64,000 bases of DNA from Antedon mediterranea (lineage: Eukaryota > Echinodermata > Crinoidea > Comatulida > Antedonidae). A program made the position numbers and the translations under genes. Below, in pieces: positions 43,787 to 56,550 of the stretch (position 1 is the first letter of the stretch; each line of letters begins with the position of its first letter). Where the stretch lies: positions 999,001-1,063,000 of the forward strand of contig NC_092673.1 of NCBI RefSeq assembly GCF_964355755.1, given 5' to 3'. The notes under the pieces were generated by a model. It was given only the letters and a program-made list of their open reading frames with translations, was not told the DNA's origin and did not search any database.

Positions 43787-46288
43787 AAAACACCAATACT
43801 ATTTTGTATTTTCCTTTACCAGTTCAAATAATTGTGTTTAAATTATTAATAATAATTTTGTAATCCTCCATGCCTGTAAAATTAAAAGAGAAAAAACATA
43901 ACTGGTTAAAACAATTTTGTTCTGTAAAAACCTGTCGGCGCCAAAGCATACTTTGAAAGAAAATAAGATTGGTTGAGTGGTTTAGAATCATGTAACCTTA
44001 AACTATTTATAAGACCTTTCTATAGGTCGGCTGTCTTTATCATTTGCTACAAAAGCGTCGTCGGTTTCTTTTTGTAACAGCATCCATTTGCTTAACTAAC
44101 CATGTTTGAAAAAGATTACTGCCAATGTTGATATACTAAATGTACAAAATAAAAGCTCTATGTCCACTTTGTGTTCTATTAAGCAAACAGCAACTGATTA
44201 TAAAAACATGATTGTTAAATTCCTTTTATTCGATAACAAGGGTTTTGTCATTCTTATTCGTCAACAAGGTTCTAGTCTTGTGTCCTCTTGTTCGCCAATT
44301 GGTTCTCTAAGAGCGCTATTATATTGGCAAGCAGAGATTAGGTATTTTGCTTCCTCTAAACCACAGTAGTAAACACAGAACAGCATCAGTAATTGAATCT
44401 AAGGATTGAGTTACATTGGTGGAAAAAAAGTGGCGCTAAGCAGGTACTAGGCTAGGTGTCAACCCCATTTATTACTGTTCTTTGGAAGGTACCTACCTCT
44501 GTCTCAACCAAAATGTATATGCTGTTCCGAACAAGCTGTATTTGATCAAACTATAATTTTAAAATATTGTACTCTACTTCTTGCCTTTATCTCAAAATGT
44601 TTTTAGGAGTATTTGGCAATATTCCTAAACACAAAAATTCCAAAGTCGACAGTTTTAAAGGTAGGGTTTTGTCTGTGTTGTCCTACCCTGTCATATAAAT
44701 TTCAAATAAGGCATATTAATAGATCATAAATTGCATCAATAGTAGTGATACCACACAGAGTGTGTTATCGCGTTCTTTTAGTGTCATCAGCCCCTATTTA
44801 GCAATCGCCCATATTGTTAAGAACATTTTTTAATATGAAATGTTTTCCACCATTTTGTTATATCCGAATAAAGACAACTTAAGTAAATGCTTCAAGCATG
44901 ACATCCTTGTCAAATGCCATCCGAGCCAAGCAACAGGTTGGATGCTAATTTTCAAGTATGTTTGCTATTTTCACCGATGCTCTCATCTGATGGCAAGGTA
45001 ATGGAACCTGTTGATGAAATGACTTAAACGCTCCTGAATCCATTCATTTTGAATCTTCAATCAAATCATCTTAATCAGCAAGCTTACAAAAGGTCGTTTA
45101 AAATGTGCACCACTTGCGGCTACCTAGCACGATCAGCTGTGACAACTAATTGTATCGTGTTGTCTCTGATAATAACACCATAATTATTTACTAAGTGAGC
45201 CACAAAATGGCTCATTGCTGGATACTCACCATAACCTTGGTAGTAATGGCTTAAAAAGTGGGACATACCTATTCACAGCAGTGCATCGGGCTCAGCACGC
45301 GTGCTAACTAGATGCACAAGGAGACCGACTGACCGCAGGCAAGTCTACTTTAAATAGTATGTTTTTTTATATTATTGCTCAACCAGCCCTGGAGGTTAGA
45401 AAAGTTATAGCGCTTCACAACAAACATGTTTTCTATATTAAGGATTTCAAAGTCAGGGATTTACTATAAAAACATCCATGTATGATGCTCTATGAATTAC
45501 CATATTAAGGGCCACAATGGAAATAAGTTTGACCTTTGGTTACTTTTTTGTGTACCCTGAATTCATTCTTTGTATTTTTTTTATGTTGTGTTATTTTATG
45601 AATTCGAATAAAGAAATGAAAAAAAAAAAATTTATGGCAATTTCTAATGTCATTTAATTTGTCACTAAATTTGTTCTTCATTTGTCACTTAATTTGTCAT
45701 TGTAATTACCTTGAAGGGTGTTTAATGTTTAGTGATCGGTTTCATAGAAAAAGTAACAAACATTTAGGCCTATTTTCTGAAATATAGTTTATAAGATTAT
45801 TTCCCTAATAAGTAATTTGTAATGATATAGCTGTTGTTTGGTACTGTACTTAATTTATCAGAATGAGCGTTTTAAGTAATTTCTCAAGAGCTGTTGGAAA
45901 TCTACGTTGCAAGCTATTGGTTTTAGATTACTTTGATTGCATAAAGACCAGTTTATCATTTTGCCTGTTGTCTTTTACACAACAGCTCAACACATTTATA
46001 TTGTTCAGACGAAAAAAGTAAAATAAAGTGCTCATCTTTATACATATACTTGTGTGCTATGTTTAATTCCACCATCTGTCATGGCATATTTTACTATACA
46101 CTAGTACTGTACTTTTACTTGTACATTACTCGTGTTTGTGTTGACTAGATATAACAACAGCGCCGCCACACGTTAACTTAATGTTGAACTTAATTGAATA
46201 TTATGTAAATTTGTATATTGTGAATTATTATTTCGTTTTTGGTAAAAAAAAAAACAAACGTTTATGGTCGTGCTTTACGGACAAATAT
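43787..46288. other. Intergenic region, no gene seen
   Basis: 2.5 kb after the nucleophosmin poly(A) signals. It contains an 87-codon open frame (44106-44369) that lacks any recognised motif and looks like chance. No repeat family recognised. Confidence 0.6.
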
Positions 46289-46880
46289 GATGCCTGGACG
46301 TGGGACCGAATGATAGCAGTACCTCGATGCCTTGACGTGGGACCGAATGATAGCAGTACCTCGATGCCTGGACGTGGGACCGAATGATAGCAGTACCTCG
46401 ATGCCTTGACGTGGGACCGAATGATAGCAGTACCTCGATGCCTTGACGTGGGACCGAATGATAGCAGTACCTCGATGCCTTGACGTGGGACCGAATGATA
46501 GCAGTACCTCGATGCCTGGACGTGGGACCGAATGATAGCAGTACCTCGATGCCTTGACGTGGGACCGAATGATAGCAGTACCTCGATGCCTTGACGTGGG
46601 ACCGAATGATAGCAGTACCTCGATGCCTTGACGTGGGACCGAATGATAGCAGTACCTCGATGCCTTGACGTGGGACCGAATGATAGCAGTACCTCGATGC
46701 CTGGACGTGGGACCGAATGATAGCAGTACCTCGATGCCTTGACGTGGGACCGAATGATAGCAGTACCTCGATGCCTTGACGTGGGACCGAATGATAGCAG
46801 TACCTCGATGCCTTGACGTGGGACCGAATGATAGCAGTACCTCGATGCCTTTGACGTGGGACCGAATGATAGCAGTACCT
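46289..46880. repeat. 37-bp CpG-containing tandem array, 16 copies
   Basis: Unit: GATGCCTTGACGTGGGACCG followed by AATGATAGCAGTACCTC, 592 bp in total. Variants are CTTGACG versus CTGGACG, plus one unit with an extra T. Each unit has three CpGs and is far richer in GC than its surroundings. Because 37 is not a multiple of 3 and the minus strand has no stop in any phase, long minus-strand frames (over 200 codons) run through it. They are repeat products and not genes. Confidence 0.95.
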
Positions 46881-48849
46881 TGAAAACGTATCGCGCAAAA
46901 GTAGTGTCACTGTTTATAAAAGTCTTTGCCATAATATAGGATAAAATGAATCTGATCTAATCTAACGTTTAGACAGTAGTTGATAAAATCTGAAGAAAAT
47001 ATAGCGTGACCGTGGGAACATGGGTATGCTTCGCAGAACAATTTAAATCCGCCATTGTTTCAACAATCGTCTCTAGTACAGTACATAAGTTGTCTTCAGT
47101 TCAATAATGAAAGTTTTCTATACAAAATACGATAGTTCAGTAATTCAGGATATTGTAGTAAATGTGTAATTTCTTGACGCAATTACACATGCGCAGTTAT
47201 TTCATAGGTAAGAGAGTGCGCAGATTACGGAGTATCTATCACTATGGTGATGCAAAATGCTTGTATAGATGTTGATTTCAGACGGTTGGGACCAAGCATT
47301 TATCGGCATAAATATATTTTATTCGAAAATTAATCTTTGAATGTTACCCGAACTATAAGTATATGTCCAATGCTTATTAATAAATAGGCATAATTCATAA
47401 TTTGATGGTATAAAATTATACTTTAGTTCACTTGGGGTGAACTCAAACGGGGCGAGAATAATTTGGCGTGAAATACGTTAAAACAGGTATAACTGATTGT
47501 AGAATGTTTTTGTGTAGCTGGTTAGGATTGCTAGGAAATGACAAATTGTCTGTTAACAGTAATATATTTGCTTGTCAAACAGTTTACACAAATTAACCAG
47601 GTTCTTTGTGTTTGGTCAAAACGGGTTTTTTAACTTCCAATTCTCACTTTGTCTAAAGTTAAAAACTGCAACTCATTGCAAGAAAGCTACAAATGAAAAA
47701 TAAGTAATTTCCTCCCAAGATCTAGCTTGTTTTTTTTCTTCTATTTTTGCTTGTTTTGTCATTATCATGGTGTTGAATATTGTGCTGATGAACACACTCG
47801 AAATTATTTTCTATTTTCCTTTTATCCTTTGTGCAAAATTCGCAGTGACATTGTATAATTCGACAATATTATTTTTGTTAAAATTATGTGTATATACACA
47901 ATGGTATCAGATTGTGAGCGCTGGCTGTACTAAATTGCTGGCAACATTATCTGCAGTCTGACTCTTTTTTTAATTGAAATCGGTAAATTTGAACCGTCAA
48001 TCGCTTTGATAAATCTTCTGTCATGTTCGACTGACAAGAGAATTAGCAATAATTATAGGGTTATTCTTTTAGGAAGTTGCATTCAATGTATTGTACTCGC
48101 GGCATGTGCTCGAGTTTCTCGAGGCATCTTTCCATCTTCCGCGTTGGCTTAAACCGAACCAGTTTATCAATATTGTATCTCTAGTACCAATCCCTAGCGA
48201 GAGTACGTATCCGCCGCCCAGCAATGGTGCCAGTCTTTGTCAGTAACTTGCCATGCCGCTTCAACTCTGATTCATGTAGAAAATCAAATTTGCGCCAAAA
48301 CTGTTTTTCCAATATCTCTCACTTTTTTTCCAAGTCGTAAACAATCTAGCGATTGCAGGACACTTTATAAGGTCAGATGAATTAATAAACATAATGTCCC
48401 ATGTTTGATGTGGTGATAAGACTAGCGTGATATTGTAAACATGAAAATATGTAGACGATGATGAGACAGCAATTTTTCTAGGTTTAACAAACTTATTTCG
48501 TTTATCTCACGAATTCTATTAATATTCAATCATTTATCGGTGGTTTATCGAAATATGCTGCAATATTGTGCCTTTATTAGGAGACGAGTAGCAGCCCAAT
48601 ATCAAGAATGTAATGTTTTTAGAACGAAACGAAACTTGTAAGACGAGTATCTCCGTGGGTCATTAATATCAACATTATGCAATGTTATAATGAGATGGAA
48701 TTTAATGCATCATCTTTGTCATATCTGTCGGCATCATCTTCGATGTTTATTGTCGATGTCGTTATCATAATGTAGTATTACTTAATTTAGATCTCTTAAA
48801 AAATACCGTTTATTTCAAGTCGTGATGTAATCTAACCGAACCAAGTGTT
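46881..48849. other. Intergenic region, no gene seen
   Basis: 2 kb without a recognised gene or repeat. Scattered short frames only. Confidence 0.6.
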
Positions 48850-49122
48850 CGTAGACCTATCTTCAGGTGGAGAGGTGAGTCCCGTGTTCTCTGAACGCGG
48901 CGAATAAGCTGTTAGGAGCTCATTGTACTAAGCCTCGGCATTATGTGTTGGGTGGGGGGGGGGGGGGGTGGCCAGTTCCTTTCTACGCCGCCTTTTTTCT
49001 CCCTAGTATTTTCAACCATGTACTCGTTTACAGCTGAGTGGACTGGGAGTTGTCGGGAATTGAACCCGGGTCTATCTGTATGACAGTAAAGTGTCCTAAC
49101 CACTCGTCGGCTATCCAATCTC
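48850..49122 (-). mobile_element. tRNA-derived SINE with a G15 run
   Basis: On the minus strand the sequence from about 49115 reads GGATAGCCGACGAGTGGTTA (A-box-like), then GACCCGGGTTCAATTCCCGA with a perfect tRNA B box GGTTCAATTCC about 45 bases later. No proper acceptor stem forms, so it is a tRNA-derived SINE rather than a gene. The body continues leftward through GAGGCTTAGTACAATGAGCT. A run of 15 G (48954-48968, C on the minus strand) lies inside it. The left limit is approximate. Confidence 0.7.
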
Positions 49123-50380
49123 GTCTTCTCCTGCTGATATTAAATAACGAGAAAATGAATAGATCTAATTATTAAAATATATAATATTTTAAACATTTAT
49201 GTTTAATTGACATAATAATTGACATTTTAAAGTTGAGGATTTGACATAATTGATGACATATTTGGTTTGTTTAGTTTGATGGATGTTAAGAGCATTAGTT
49301 GATTTGTGTGTTTGCATTTAATCTTTCACATTGCTTAAATTCACTCAACTTAAATTTCCTGAGTAAAGCCAGTTTGTGTAAGTTTAAGTAAAATAGAATA
49401 AAGAATCCCGGAGTGATGCAATCCAATCAAAGAATTAATTCAATGTTCAAACTGAACAATCCGCCGTCATCGTCATCGTCATCCCACCCACACATTCCAT
49501 ATCTCTGCTTATTAATCATACTAATATTAAAATACGTATAAATAGTTCGCAGCACTTTACAGAGAACAACCGCGGAATGTTCCACTGCTCGAAATATAAC
49601 TTTCGTTAAATTTTATTTAAATTTCTGTCTCAATGTAAACATGTTTAACTAAAATATAATTTAATTATTCAACCGTAAGCAAATTCTGCATTACAGTATC
49701 ACATATGATACACATGTTTGCCCTATTTTACGGTTAGGTTAGTACCGGTATTATGGCGTCAGATGTGATACGGTACATATGGGACACCGTATTACAGAAT
49801 TATGATACAGTGTGTAAAAAAGAACCATTAACATTAGTCTAATGCGAAAGAGTTGTTTTGCGAGTCTTCACATTTTTTGCATATCAACCGCGAACTCTTG
49901 ATATTTTGAAATCGCTCTTCTCAATAGCTGTAATCGCCGTCGGCTGTTTTTGAAACTGCTTAAATACTTGTTTAACATATCTGAAAGAAAAACACCCAAT
50001 TGCTAAGATTGCCCCAAAGGTTACAATTTTGAACTTGCACCCCTTCTGAACTCTGACATAAAATCTGAAGAATAAATACTGCAATATACGGATCATTAAG
50101 CGATTCAATAATACATCTATTACCCGATTCGTTATAGTGTCGCCATTATTATAATTCTATGAAAAGTTCTTGTAGAACAATCATTAGCTAGAAAAATGAC
50201 CATTGGCCGGAGGTGATACGACCAAAACACAATTAACGACTAACAAAACCGGTCACTTTGAACGATAGATGTCACCGTACTGTAACAATTTGTTGTTGAC
50301 GACATCTCATGTCGACGGCGCGCGCCTTTAAACACTAATACTAATACATTAAATATGATTATTATTTAATTATTACGGTA
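49123..50380. other. Intergenic region with one unexplained open frame
   Basis: Mostly AT-rich. A minus-strand frame (50147-49884) encodes a basic, hydrophobic peptide with KIVTFGAILAIGCFSF, which could be one membrane segment. An ATG lies at codon 17 of the open stretch. No family recognised and no splice or poly(A) support, so I do not call a gene. Confidence 0.35.
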
Positions 50381-50528
50381 AGCGGAAAACCGCGTAGCCT
50401 GTCCCACATCACAATCCTGAGCGGAAACCACCCGTCCGCTCCGCCGCGTTGTGTGTAAATGTTCATAAGGAATAAAATAGATTCTATATTTTTATTACCG
50501 TTACCGCTCGTCTGTGTAAATTGGCCTT
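50381..50528. mobile_element. MITE related to the copy at 3700-3971
   Basis: The right end reads CGTCTGTGTAAATTGGCCTT, preceded by TAGATTCTATATTTTTATTA, the inverse of the left part of the element at 3700. The GGTAAGCGGAAAACCGCG on the left and TTACCGCTCG on the right are internal inverted repeats. The left end is incomplete. Confidence 0.6.
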
Positions 50529-50577
50529 AATAATATGGCATAACATGTAAATAATGCATGAAACATCTCGGGAACAT

Positions 50578-50632
50578 CGCCCATGTGCACTAGGCGGCCT
50601 ACATCGCGCATGTGCACATGGCGGCCTACATA
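50578..50632. repeat. 27-bp direct duplication
   Basis: CGCCCATGTGCACTAGGCGG / CGCGCATGTGCACATGGCGG, each followed by CCTACAT. Two copies. Confidence 0.7.
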
Positions 50633-52260
50633 CCAAACCAACATGTGTCATTCCTTTATCTCCTACAACCTATGTCATTTGTGCACATTTTTTATTTTGT
50701 ATGCATCACAATTAACATCAATTAAACAAAATATCGTACACATCTGTATAACTTTCGAATGTCTGAACTGTATCGGGACTTTAAATCAAGTTTTAACTGG
50801 CTACAAAATGTCAGATTCTCCACATTTAAGTGTTTTCTGCTATTAGTAAAATGACTAGTATGTTTAATCTTTTTTTGCAATCGTAAATTAAAATCGAAAA
50901 AAAATGTCTCGAGTTTTATCCTGAGTAGTAGCAAGCCAGCATTCCTTCGTCGTAGATCAACCAATATGCATCTATTTTGTACAAAATGAAAATGACTAAT
51001 TATAACACAAATGTCTTGATGTGTCATTTCGATAAATCACTTCTAAATTTGGGAAAAGGTTTTAGAAATTGTATAAAAAGAACAGCTTTATCCAACTCCC
51101 TGCTTTATCCATGCAAACACTGGATGTCACGACGGTAAGTGTGACGATGTTGCCGGGAATAAAAGTAATTATCAAAAAGGAACGCTTTTTGTACTTTAGA
51201 CATTTTTCCGCAATGAGGTGTTTCGGCAAATGAACTACATCCATAGAATTCTCCCAGACAGATAAACAAGATAAGAATGGACGCGTTAAAACTAACAAGA
51301 TGAGCAATTGCGTAGTTTAAATAGCTTAATGACTTTAATCCAGTCAAATGCAATTCTTATAGGCCTAATTGAATTAGTAAAGACGGTTTAAGCAATCAAC
51401 AAAGCAACATTAGAAAACTCATTAACGTCTCACAAACCGGAACGTGCCCAGTTTAGTTTCTCGCTGATTTTCGGCTCTTCATTATACACTATCAATGTAT
51501 AAGCATCTTATGGTCAGGTTGCGATTTAAATACTCTCTAATCTCTTCTGACTCTTTTAAACAAACACTGCATTGCAATGTTTTGCTTCGGCTTAAAAGTT
51601 AGGAAATAATACCATATCAATGTCTATATCCATTCATTTCTTTAATTTGCTCTTCCATACCTTTGTTTTCTTTTTTGTGTACAAACGAGCGTTTGGTCGT
51701 AATAATGTAAAACTTAAAATTGTGGGTCTGTGACCGTGTGCAGCAGGCACGATATTGTAGGTTGTTTATTGTACATGATACTGTAGGCTGTTTATTGTCG
51801 CTAGACATGATACTGTACACGAATCATCTCAGATTTACGAAAGCGGGTGTTTCACTTAGGCCTACATTATATAATTACATTAAACAATTTGGTATGTGTG
51901 AAATGTATTTGTACAGTTTATTTTATCAATGCACATTATAATTATGCGTGGGGCGTGACGTAACATTGCATTCATTTTTGGATTACAGTCATTTATGACA
52001 TTTTTAATGTTTGTACTTTTAAATTCCAGCGTTAACTATTTTTATTTTGTTTTCTTTCACTTTAAACATACGGAGTCGTATGGGTATTGAATGTAAACAA
52101 CTTTCGTGCCATTTGTAGAGTAATATAAAAAGGAATTTTAGGAATTGTGTATATACTTATTACCCCATCGATTAAGATGCCTAGATAGATATTATAACGA
52201 AGACTTGACAAGACAAGAAAAAAGTAACAATTGTAGAACTCATGGTGGTCTAATATTCCT
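50633..52260. other. Intergenic region, no gene supported
   Basis: Overlapping minus-strand frames at 51062-51353 include a hydrophobic stretch (NASILILFICLGEFYG), but there is no ATG start in the better frame and no family similarity. Nothing else seen. Confidence 0.5.
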
Positions 52261-52453
52261 CTATGCAACCGTCATACCAGACGGCGGCATTTCTTTGATC
52301 TTCTTTAAAAGGTGGACACGTCGATGTCGGTAGAAAGGCTTACCGACCAACGTCTTACTTTGTAGTCCATTTCTTGGAAGATGGTTTATTGTGACGTTAC
52401 ACGTAGGGCTTGTATCTGGACTGGGTTCGTGGCCTATTGTAATACGCACAATC
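52261..52453 (-). other. Unidentified open frame, possible terminal exon
   Basis: The minus-strand frame begins right after TAG at 52454 (GGTATAG could serve as an acceptor) and ends at a stop at 52261. It encodes RITIGHEPSPDTSPTCNVTI, a KPFYRHRRVHLLKKIKEMPP stretch and MTVA. The composition looks protein-like and uses many codons with C or G. No family recognised. Could belong with the frame at 53030-52749. Confidence 0.2.
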
Positions 52454-52748
52454 TATACCATGTTGATAGACGTTTAGAAATTCAAATAATTAAAGAATGA
52501 AGGGCACTAAAAATAGTAAACTATGTATTTTGCAACTGTCACATGACATAGTGCCCTGGATTTTATTCGGATGAACGTACGCGCAATATTAACATTTGAT
52601 GGTAACATTGTATACACAGTATAGGCCTACTGCAAAATTCGAACACATCATTACCATCATCAGTCACACACATTTAATTGATTTTTTAAAAAGAATGCCT
52701 TAAATGTTTCACATTTACCAGAGTAACCACATGGCTCCTTGCTTACAC

Positions 52749-53030
52749 TTAGTTTCCACAGTCATTTAAATTGCGTTTACGATAAAACACATTTTTGATT
52801 TTACATATTATATGGAACCGAATAACTATACGGAGTATTCGTTTTACTCGACAACCTTCGCCATCATCTGCCTTAGAAAATTCCAAACATTGTAAGTGTT
52901 TCAAATATCGCTCGATCATTTTGAGTAGCCGGCATTTTAGAAGGTTGTTGGGGTTAGTAACAAGTTCAAATTGAACAACGGCAAACACCACAACGTAATG
53001 GGTTATGAGCGGCGGCGGCGGCGCCGACAT
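52749..53030 (-). other. Unidentified open frame, possible first exon or small gene
   Basis: 93 codons from an ATG in fair context (AAACATGTCG), embedded in a CGG-rich patch. It starts MSAPPPPLITHYVVVFAVVQ and continues through NPNNLLKCRLLKMIERYLKH, then an acidic bend and a basic end. A patch of GC- and CpG-rich sequence at an ATG is typical of first exons. Possible donors (CGA followed by GTAAAA near 52843) are weak. I do not recognise the protein. Confidence 0.28.
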
Positions 53031-53261
53031 GTTTAGGCCCACTCCTTGTTTTCATAAACATCTAGATGTCATCAGTGTTTGGTATCATAATTGAGTTGAT
53101 CAGATGCCGATAGAAAAACATAATCATTACACCAAATTATGGTACGCTTCATGGTTTTGATTTCCATATAATTGGTGCATATCTGGGCTCGTCTTGTCTG
53201 GTACCTCAGGATAAGGGTTGTAATGCGACAACCTTTCGCTTCTTACGCCTGATTCACACCA

Positions 53262-53600
53262 CAAACTGTCGCTTGAACTGTTCCCACTATAGACGCAACG
53301 CAAAGACGTAGACGCAACGCAAAGACGTAGACGCAACTAAAGCGAGTTGACCTATGACAATAATCCATCGTTAATGATTGGTAAAATCATGGACCTATAA
53401 ATGTTTAGGTCTATGGTCAAATCACTTACGTTGCGTTACGTCCTTGTGTTGCGTGTCTAGTGTGAAGCAAACCTTGCCTCGCGCCTACTGTACTTCGATG
53501 CGTCGCGTCCTAGTATAGTAGGAAACAAGCTTTAGACTCAACGCGTACTTCGATGCGTCGCGTCCTCGCGCAACGCAAGTAATGTTACCACTCACAAGCT
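53262..53600. mobile_element. GACGCAACGCA-type repeat region (MITE remnants)
   Basis: It contains GACGCAACGCAAAGACGTA twice in tandem (53290-53330). The words TTACGTTGCGTTACGTCC, TTGCGTGTCTAGTGTGAAGC and CTTCGATGCGTCGCGTCCT (twice) also occur. GCGTTGCGTC words with nearby ends of the GTTCCCACT/AGTGGGAAC type recur at 56.6, 58.6 and 60.0 kb, so this is a dispersed family. Exact borders not determined. Confidence 0.55.
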
Positions 53601-54052
53601 ATAGTGGTTCGAATAATTCGTGATGGCACGTACGTAAATGAGGAGCCGACACGCGGACAGGATAGATGACCGACACCTTATAGTAACATATCGTCTGGCT
53701 GACAGACGATGACAGATCATTTCGCAAAGTAATTAGTCAACACGAATATCAAACTCCATCCCGCGAGAGATCGTAGACCAGGGTGGTCCTAAATAGGTTC
53801 ATTTTCGTTTTGACGGCTCAATGAAGAATCTAGACGTTTAGTTACATATTTTTGCAAATTGTCATTTTGTAGCAAAATATTGCTAATACTACATACAAAA
53901 ATGTGTAATTGCTAAGTCAATGTTTTAAATACCAATTACCTTTCACTTAGACTATACTAAGTATTTCTCGACATAAACATTTTAACAAACATTAACACTT
54001 CATGTTAAATCAAGCAATGTGCCAATCATTGAATTAAACCATAGAATCATAA

Positions 54053-54472
54053 AACAATTCCATCAACATTTACATTTTCGTCCTGAGCGATACGCATGTA
54101 TTCCGTTTCTGTGACGGTAGAAGTTGGGGTGATTTTGTTAAAATGTACAATTTCTTGAATAAGAACATGTCACTTACTACTAGAAATTCCAGTGTCATTG
54201 AAAGTAAGAAGTACCTAGATGTAACCCATATTGTGTGCAATATGGCATTTTGCGGAAGCAACCGCAAATTGTGTTTTCCTTCGGTCATGTTAACGCATTT
54301 AAATGTGAACATAAATATTTTCAAATTGGGCCCGAATTACACGTCAAATGCAACCGCTGGTAATTTGTTTTGGCCTACGGACGTTCCGCCTTCTAGGAAA
54401 GCTAAACGATGTTTGATGACCGAGGCGATAAAGTCTGGTTCCGATCGGATATCCTCTCATTACGATGACTAG
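54053..54472 (+). other. Unidentified open frame, 139 codons
   Basis: Open from a stop at 54050 to TAG ending 54472; first ATG at 54143. Protein-like content: FVLSDTHVFRFCDGRSWGDF, LDVTHIVCNMAFCGSNRKLC and DVPPSRKAKRCLMTEAIKSG. A distant likeness of LSDTHV to the first block of SGNH hydrolases (GDSHV) is not enough for a call. It may be an exon or a decayed retroelement piece. The opposite strand is also open for part of it. Confidence 0.25.
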
Positions 54473-54926
54473 CCACCCTCCTTTGTGTTAGTTTACATAA
54501 CGCGTCATTTCGTGTCCCAATTGGGGAAATCTGAAGCGGGCTCCCTGGGTAGCTAGGTGTCCTTAAACGAGCCGACTCTTACACTTTTGATTAACCTACC
54601 TACCCAACTGAACGACTAGTCTGAAGCCATTTATATTTTCAGTATCGTTGACATAATGAAGCCTTGTTTTACTCTTGTCTACTACCCGTGTTTGTACCCT
54701 ATACCCTTGTCATGGTGAGTCTGTCCTGTCATGACTCATCCAGGCCATTTCTGCCATACGATACCCTTTTCAATCTTGTTATATAATCAATATCACATTA
54801 TTGTTTAATATCGCATGTCCATTAAAAAGTATACGTATCATATTTTATGTTCTCTCTTATCTGAAAGCTCCGACAAGCTGGATTTATTAATATACTGTGT
54901 CCAAATCGTATGTCCAGTCAACGCAA

Positions 54927-55010
54927 GGTCAACATCATGGTAAAGGTCAACGTCATGGTAAAGGTCAACATCATGGTAAATGTCAACATCATGGTAAATG
55001 TCATTGTTGA
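54927..55010. repeat. 18-bp tandem repeat, about 5 copies
   Basis: Unit: GGTCAACATCATGGTAAA with small changes (CGTCATGG, ATGTCAAC). Being a multiple of 3 it reads as a repeated MVKVNI-like peptide, an artefact. Confidence 0.85.
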
Positions 55011-56550
55011 ATTACTTGATACATGGAGAAGGGTCCCTATTCCAATCCTTTTTTTTTTTTCGATGTGTAACTTACGCTTATTTGCCAAAAGTTTCTCCTC
55101 AAACTCCAAAATCCTTCAATGCAACCATTAATCATCCCTGATAATCTTCAATATCATCATCGTCGTCATCATACCATGACATCATTGGTCATTTCTATCG
55201 CCTTTTCTTTTTCGTTTGCCGTTCCTATTGTATCAAATGTCTTGTAATGTTACTAAAGTAAAACAGTAAATCATTTCTAACATGAGATTTGTCATAATGT
55301 GATGATTCGGCAGATGCTGTGTGATTGATTGACATCTGCTGTACATCTAGTCGTGCATGACCAATTTCAGCGTGTTTTTCTTCAATTTCTTCACTTTATT
55401 TTCTAGAATTCTCACGCAATAAAGTTTTGTCTGAAGGCGTAAGCTGTATTAATTTTCACGGAATCCTTTTAACTAATTGTTTGATGAACATTGTATGTTG
55501 TGCGTTTATTTTTAGATGTACAGTAATAGATTATGATACCAGTTTCTCACGAAGGATTAATTGTTTGTATTTTTCCTTGAAATATAGATACTCACGTGAC
55601 CAACTTAATCGACGAATAATGTATACTTCTCGTCACACGCTTTCTTTTCATCTGGATTGAATTTCAATATTTATCAGTCCATGTTTTGTACTGGATTTCC
55701 CCATTTCTCATGACTTTGTTAGGGACGTAAACATCCGTGGCCGAGGGCCACTAGTATCGTGTTTAACCACACCAAAAAGGTGTTTGCGAAGGCGCCTTAC
55801 CGATGCTACATTATATTAGTAATATTATTTACGGTATATCAATATATCTGTGTTGATAAACAAAATTTTTATTCAATAGGCCTGATTAAGGTTAATAAGT
55901 TTTTCGAAACACCGCATGCTTAAAGCACTAGTATAATGCTCATTATTGTGTTCAAGTCTTATTTATAGTTTCATGTGATTCATATTTAACTATTACCAGA
56001 TATTGCATGTATTTTGGCCCGTGTCACGGACAGCAATCACCACCCTGCTTCGCCAGCCCTGGCCCGCTAAGAGTTCTTAACTCGTGCCGTATTTACGTGG
56101 CGTGACTAAATCGTTTGTAATTGCCGATTCAGGCCCACCAATGCTAGCACACCTGTGGTGGTTAACTAACAGGGGTCACACCGTGTAATGAAAACTTTGC
56201 CTCTATGTTTTGTAGATATTACGTTTGTTGTGCGTGATTCTAGATGATTTTTTGTTTCCTAAATTTGTGCGTGTAAATTTCTTAAGTAAGTTGGCAGTTT
56301 TCCCTTAGTCATTCCTCTTTGTTTTGCCAAAACAACGTGCATTGGAAAAGTAGTGAAAGAACGTATGTGCGGTTTGCTAAAAGTACAACGTTATCAAAAT
56401 GTTTAGAGATTCCTTGGCGAAGGCAGAAAACGTCTATTATGCTAATAATATTGCTTCTGTCATCATGGTATATGGAGTATATTATATAACACCCTATTCA
56501 GGGACATTCCTATTAAGGGGATACTTGTCAATGAAATAAATGAGGAGAAA
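55011..56550. other. Intergenic region, no gene seen
   Basis: 1.5 kb with no recognised gene. A GC-richer block at 56010-56190 contains GGCCCGTGTCACGG and GGGGTCACACCGTG near its ends and could be an old mobile element, but the ends do not pair well. Confidence 0.55.

Noticed and set aside
46228-46932. Minus-strand frames of 234 and 211 codons
   Set aside because: Both are readings of the 37-bp tandem array in different frames. The peptides only repeat the unit and have no family likeness.
48880-49116. Functional tRNA gene on the minus strand
   Set aside because: The B box is perfect, but the acceptor and anticodon stems do not pair.
51062-51353. Possible secreted peptide on the minus strand
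   Set aside because: The frame with a hydrophobic stretch starts right after a stop with no ATG, and only two or three cysteines are present. No family pattern could be matched.
54053-54472. SGNH hydrolase fragment
   Set aside because: Only a loose match of LSDTHV to the GDSHV block. The other conserved blocks are not visible, so I kept it as unidentified.
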